DNA from: Alteromonadaceae bacterium
GTDB taxonomy: Bacteria > Pseudomonadota > Gammaproteobacteria > Pseudomonadales > Oleiphilaceae
NCBI GenBank assembly: GCA_013393545.1
Contig: JABXHG010000246.1
Location: forward strand, 1 to 19,712
DNA: 19,712 nt
Direction of reading: 5' to 3'
Shown here: in pieces, positions 19,223 through 19,712 of the stretch
Position numbering within the stretch: the first letter of the stretch is position 1
Layout of the letters: the number at the start of each line of letters is the position of its first letter
The notes under the pieces: model-generated
What the model was told of the DNA's origin: nothing
The model's database searches: none
The model's input: the letters and a program-made list of their open reading frames with translations, nothing else
Translations under genes and position numbers: made by a program

Positions 19223-19712
19223 AATTGACTTCCTAATCGTTCTCTTTGATAACTACCATTTTGCACTCGCTGGCACCACTCTTGGTTATCTAAGTACCAA
19301 TGAATCGTTTTTCGTATTCCTGATTCAAAGGTTTCCTCTGGTTGCCAACCTAAATCTTGCTTTATTTTAGTTGAGTCAATGGCGTAGCGCATATCGTGCC
19401 CAGGGCGGTCTTCAACGTAACTTATTAACTCTTTATATGAGTTGCTATTCGGCATTAACTCGTCTAGCACCTCACAGATAGTTGTCACCACTTCAATGTT
19501 CTGCTTTTCATTATGACCACCAATATTGTAGGTTTCACCAACTTGCCCTTGCGCTGCCACTTTTACTAAAGCTCGTGCATGATCTTCCACAAAAAGCCAA
19601 TCTCGAATTTGGTTACCCTTACCGTAAACTGGCAGTGGCTTACCATCTATGGCATTCAATATCATTAACGGTATAAGTTTTTCGGGGAAATGATAGGGCC
19701 CGTAATTATTTG
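19219..19712 (-). CDS. rmlB: dTDP-glucose 4,6-dehydratase, C-terminal part (cut by window edge)
   Basis: About 163 C-terminal residues of RmlB (RfbB/RffG), which dehydrates dTDP-glucose to dTDP-4-keto-6-deoxyglucose. The frame is open to the right edge and reads [20 protein letters not shown], so the ATG at 19665 is an internal Met and not the start. Then come [72 protein letters not shown] and [20 protein letters not shown], all typical of the substrate-binding half. The NAD-binding domain and the catalytic YxxxK lie outside the window. It is the first visible gene of the operon; the stop overlaps the rmlA start (ATGA). Confidence 0.97.
   Translation of the reverse strand, partial: NNYGPYHFPEKLIPLMILNAIDGKPLPVYGKGNQIRDWLFVEDHARALVKVAAQGQVGETYNIGGHNEKQNIEVVTTICEVLDELMPNSNSYKELISYVEDRPGHDMRYAIDSTKIKQDLGWQPEETFESGIRKTIHWYLDNQEWCQRVQNGSYQRERLGSQL

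Overview
The window is most of a bacterial surface-polysaccharide (O-antigen or capsule) biosynthesis locus of the Wzx/Wzy type. All 20 recognisable genes lie on the minus strand, so transcription runs from the right edge to the left. Junctions are mostly tight: several are ATGA or GTGA stop/start overlaps or one-base overlaps, and the longest spacers are about 80-100 bp. The locus therefore looks like one long operon whose main promoter lies beyond the right edge. The close matches to gammaproteobacterial Ugd, GlmS, WecB, WecE and WbpA/B/D/E, together with the moderate-to-low GC content, suggest a gammaproteobacterium. A marine Alteromonadales such as an Idiomarina relative is my guess, not something the sequence proves.

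Layout in transcription order (right to left). (1) 19712-13832 is an enterobacterial common antigen (ECA)-like block: rmlB (5' end cut by the window edge), rmlA, a WecF-family glycosyltransferase, a formyltransferase-family protein, wecE and the flippase wzx. It should make dTDP-4-amino-4,6-dideoxygalactose (dTDP-Fuc4N), probably modify the 4-amino group, transfer the sugar and export the finished unit. (2) 13728-9745 is a Wbp block, wbpA-wbpB-wbpD-wbpE, which makes UDP-2,3-diacetamido-2,3-dideoxy-glucuronate from UDP-GlcNAc. (3) 9667-3810 is an AT-rich, strain-specific-looking core: an O-acetyltransferase-like protein, a GT4-type glycosyltransferase, wecB (UDP-GlcNAc 2-epimerase), an EpsG-like Wzy polymerase, a second GT4-like transferase and a GT2 transferase. 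(4) 3810-1 is the conserved end: an SDR nucleotide-sugar epimerase/reductase, a small PglC/WbqP-type initiating phosphoglycosyl transferase, glmS and ugd (cut by the left edge).

How it fits together: the phosphoglycosyl transferase starts the unit on undecaprenyl phosphate, four glycosyltransferases extend it (so at most about five sugars if each adds one), Wzx flips it and Wzy polymerises it. GlmS feeds the hexosamine pool. Ugd supplies UDP-glucuronate.

The main oddities are a formyltransferase with His and Asp at canonical spacing but Val in place of the catalytic Asn, sitting where ECA loci carry the acetyltransferase WecD; a Wbp diacetamido-uronate pathway with no WbpI epimerase but a WecB with no WecC; and a three-copy 10-bp tandem repeat next to a TATAAT box in front of wbpA. 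No RNA gene, insertion sequence, CRISPR array or convincing terminator was seen, and no stretch over 300 bp lacks a gene.
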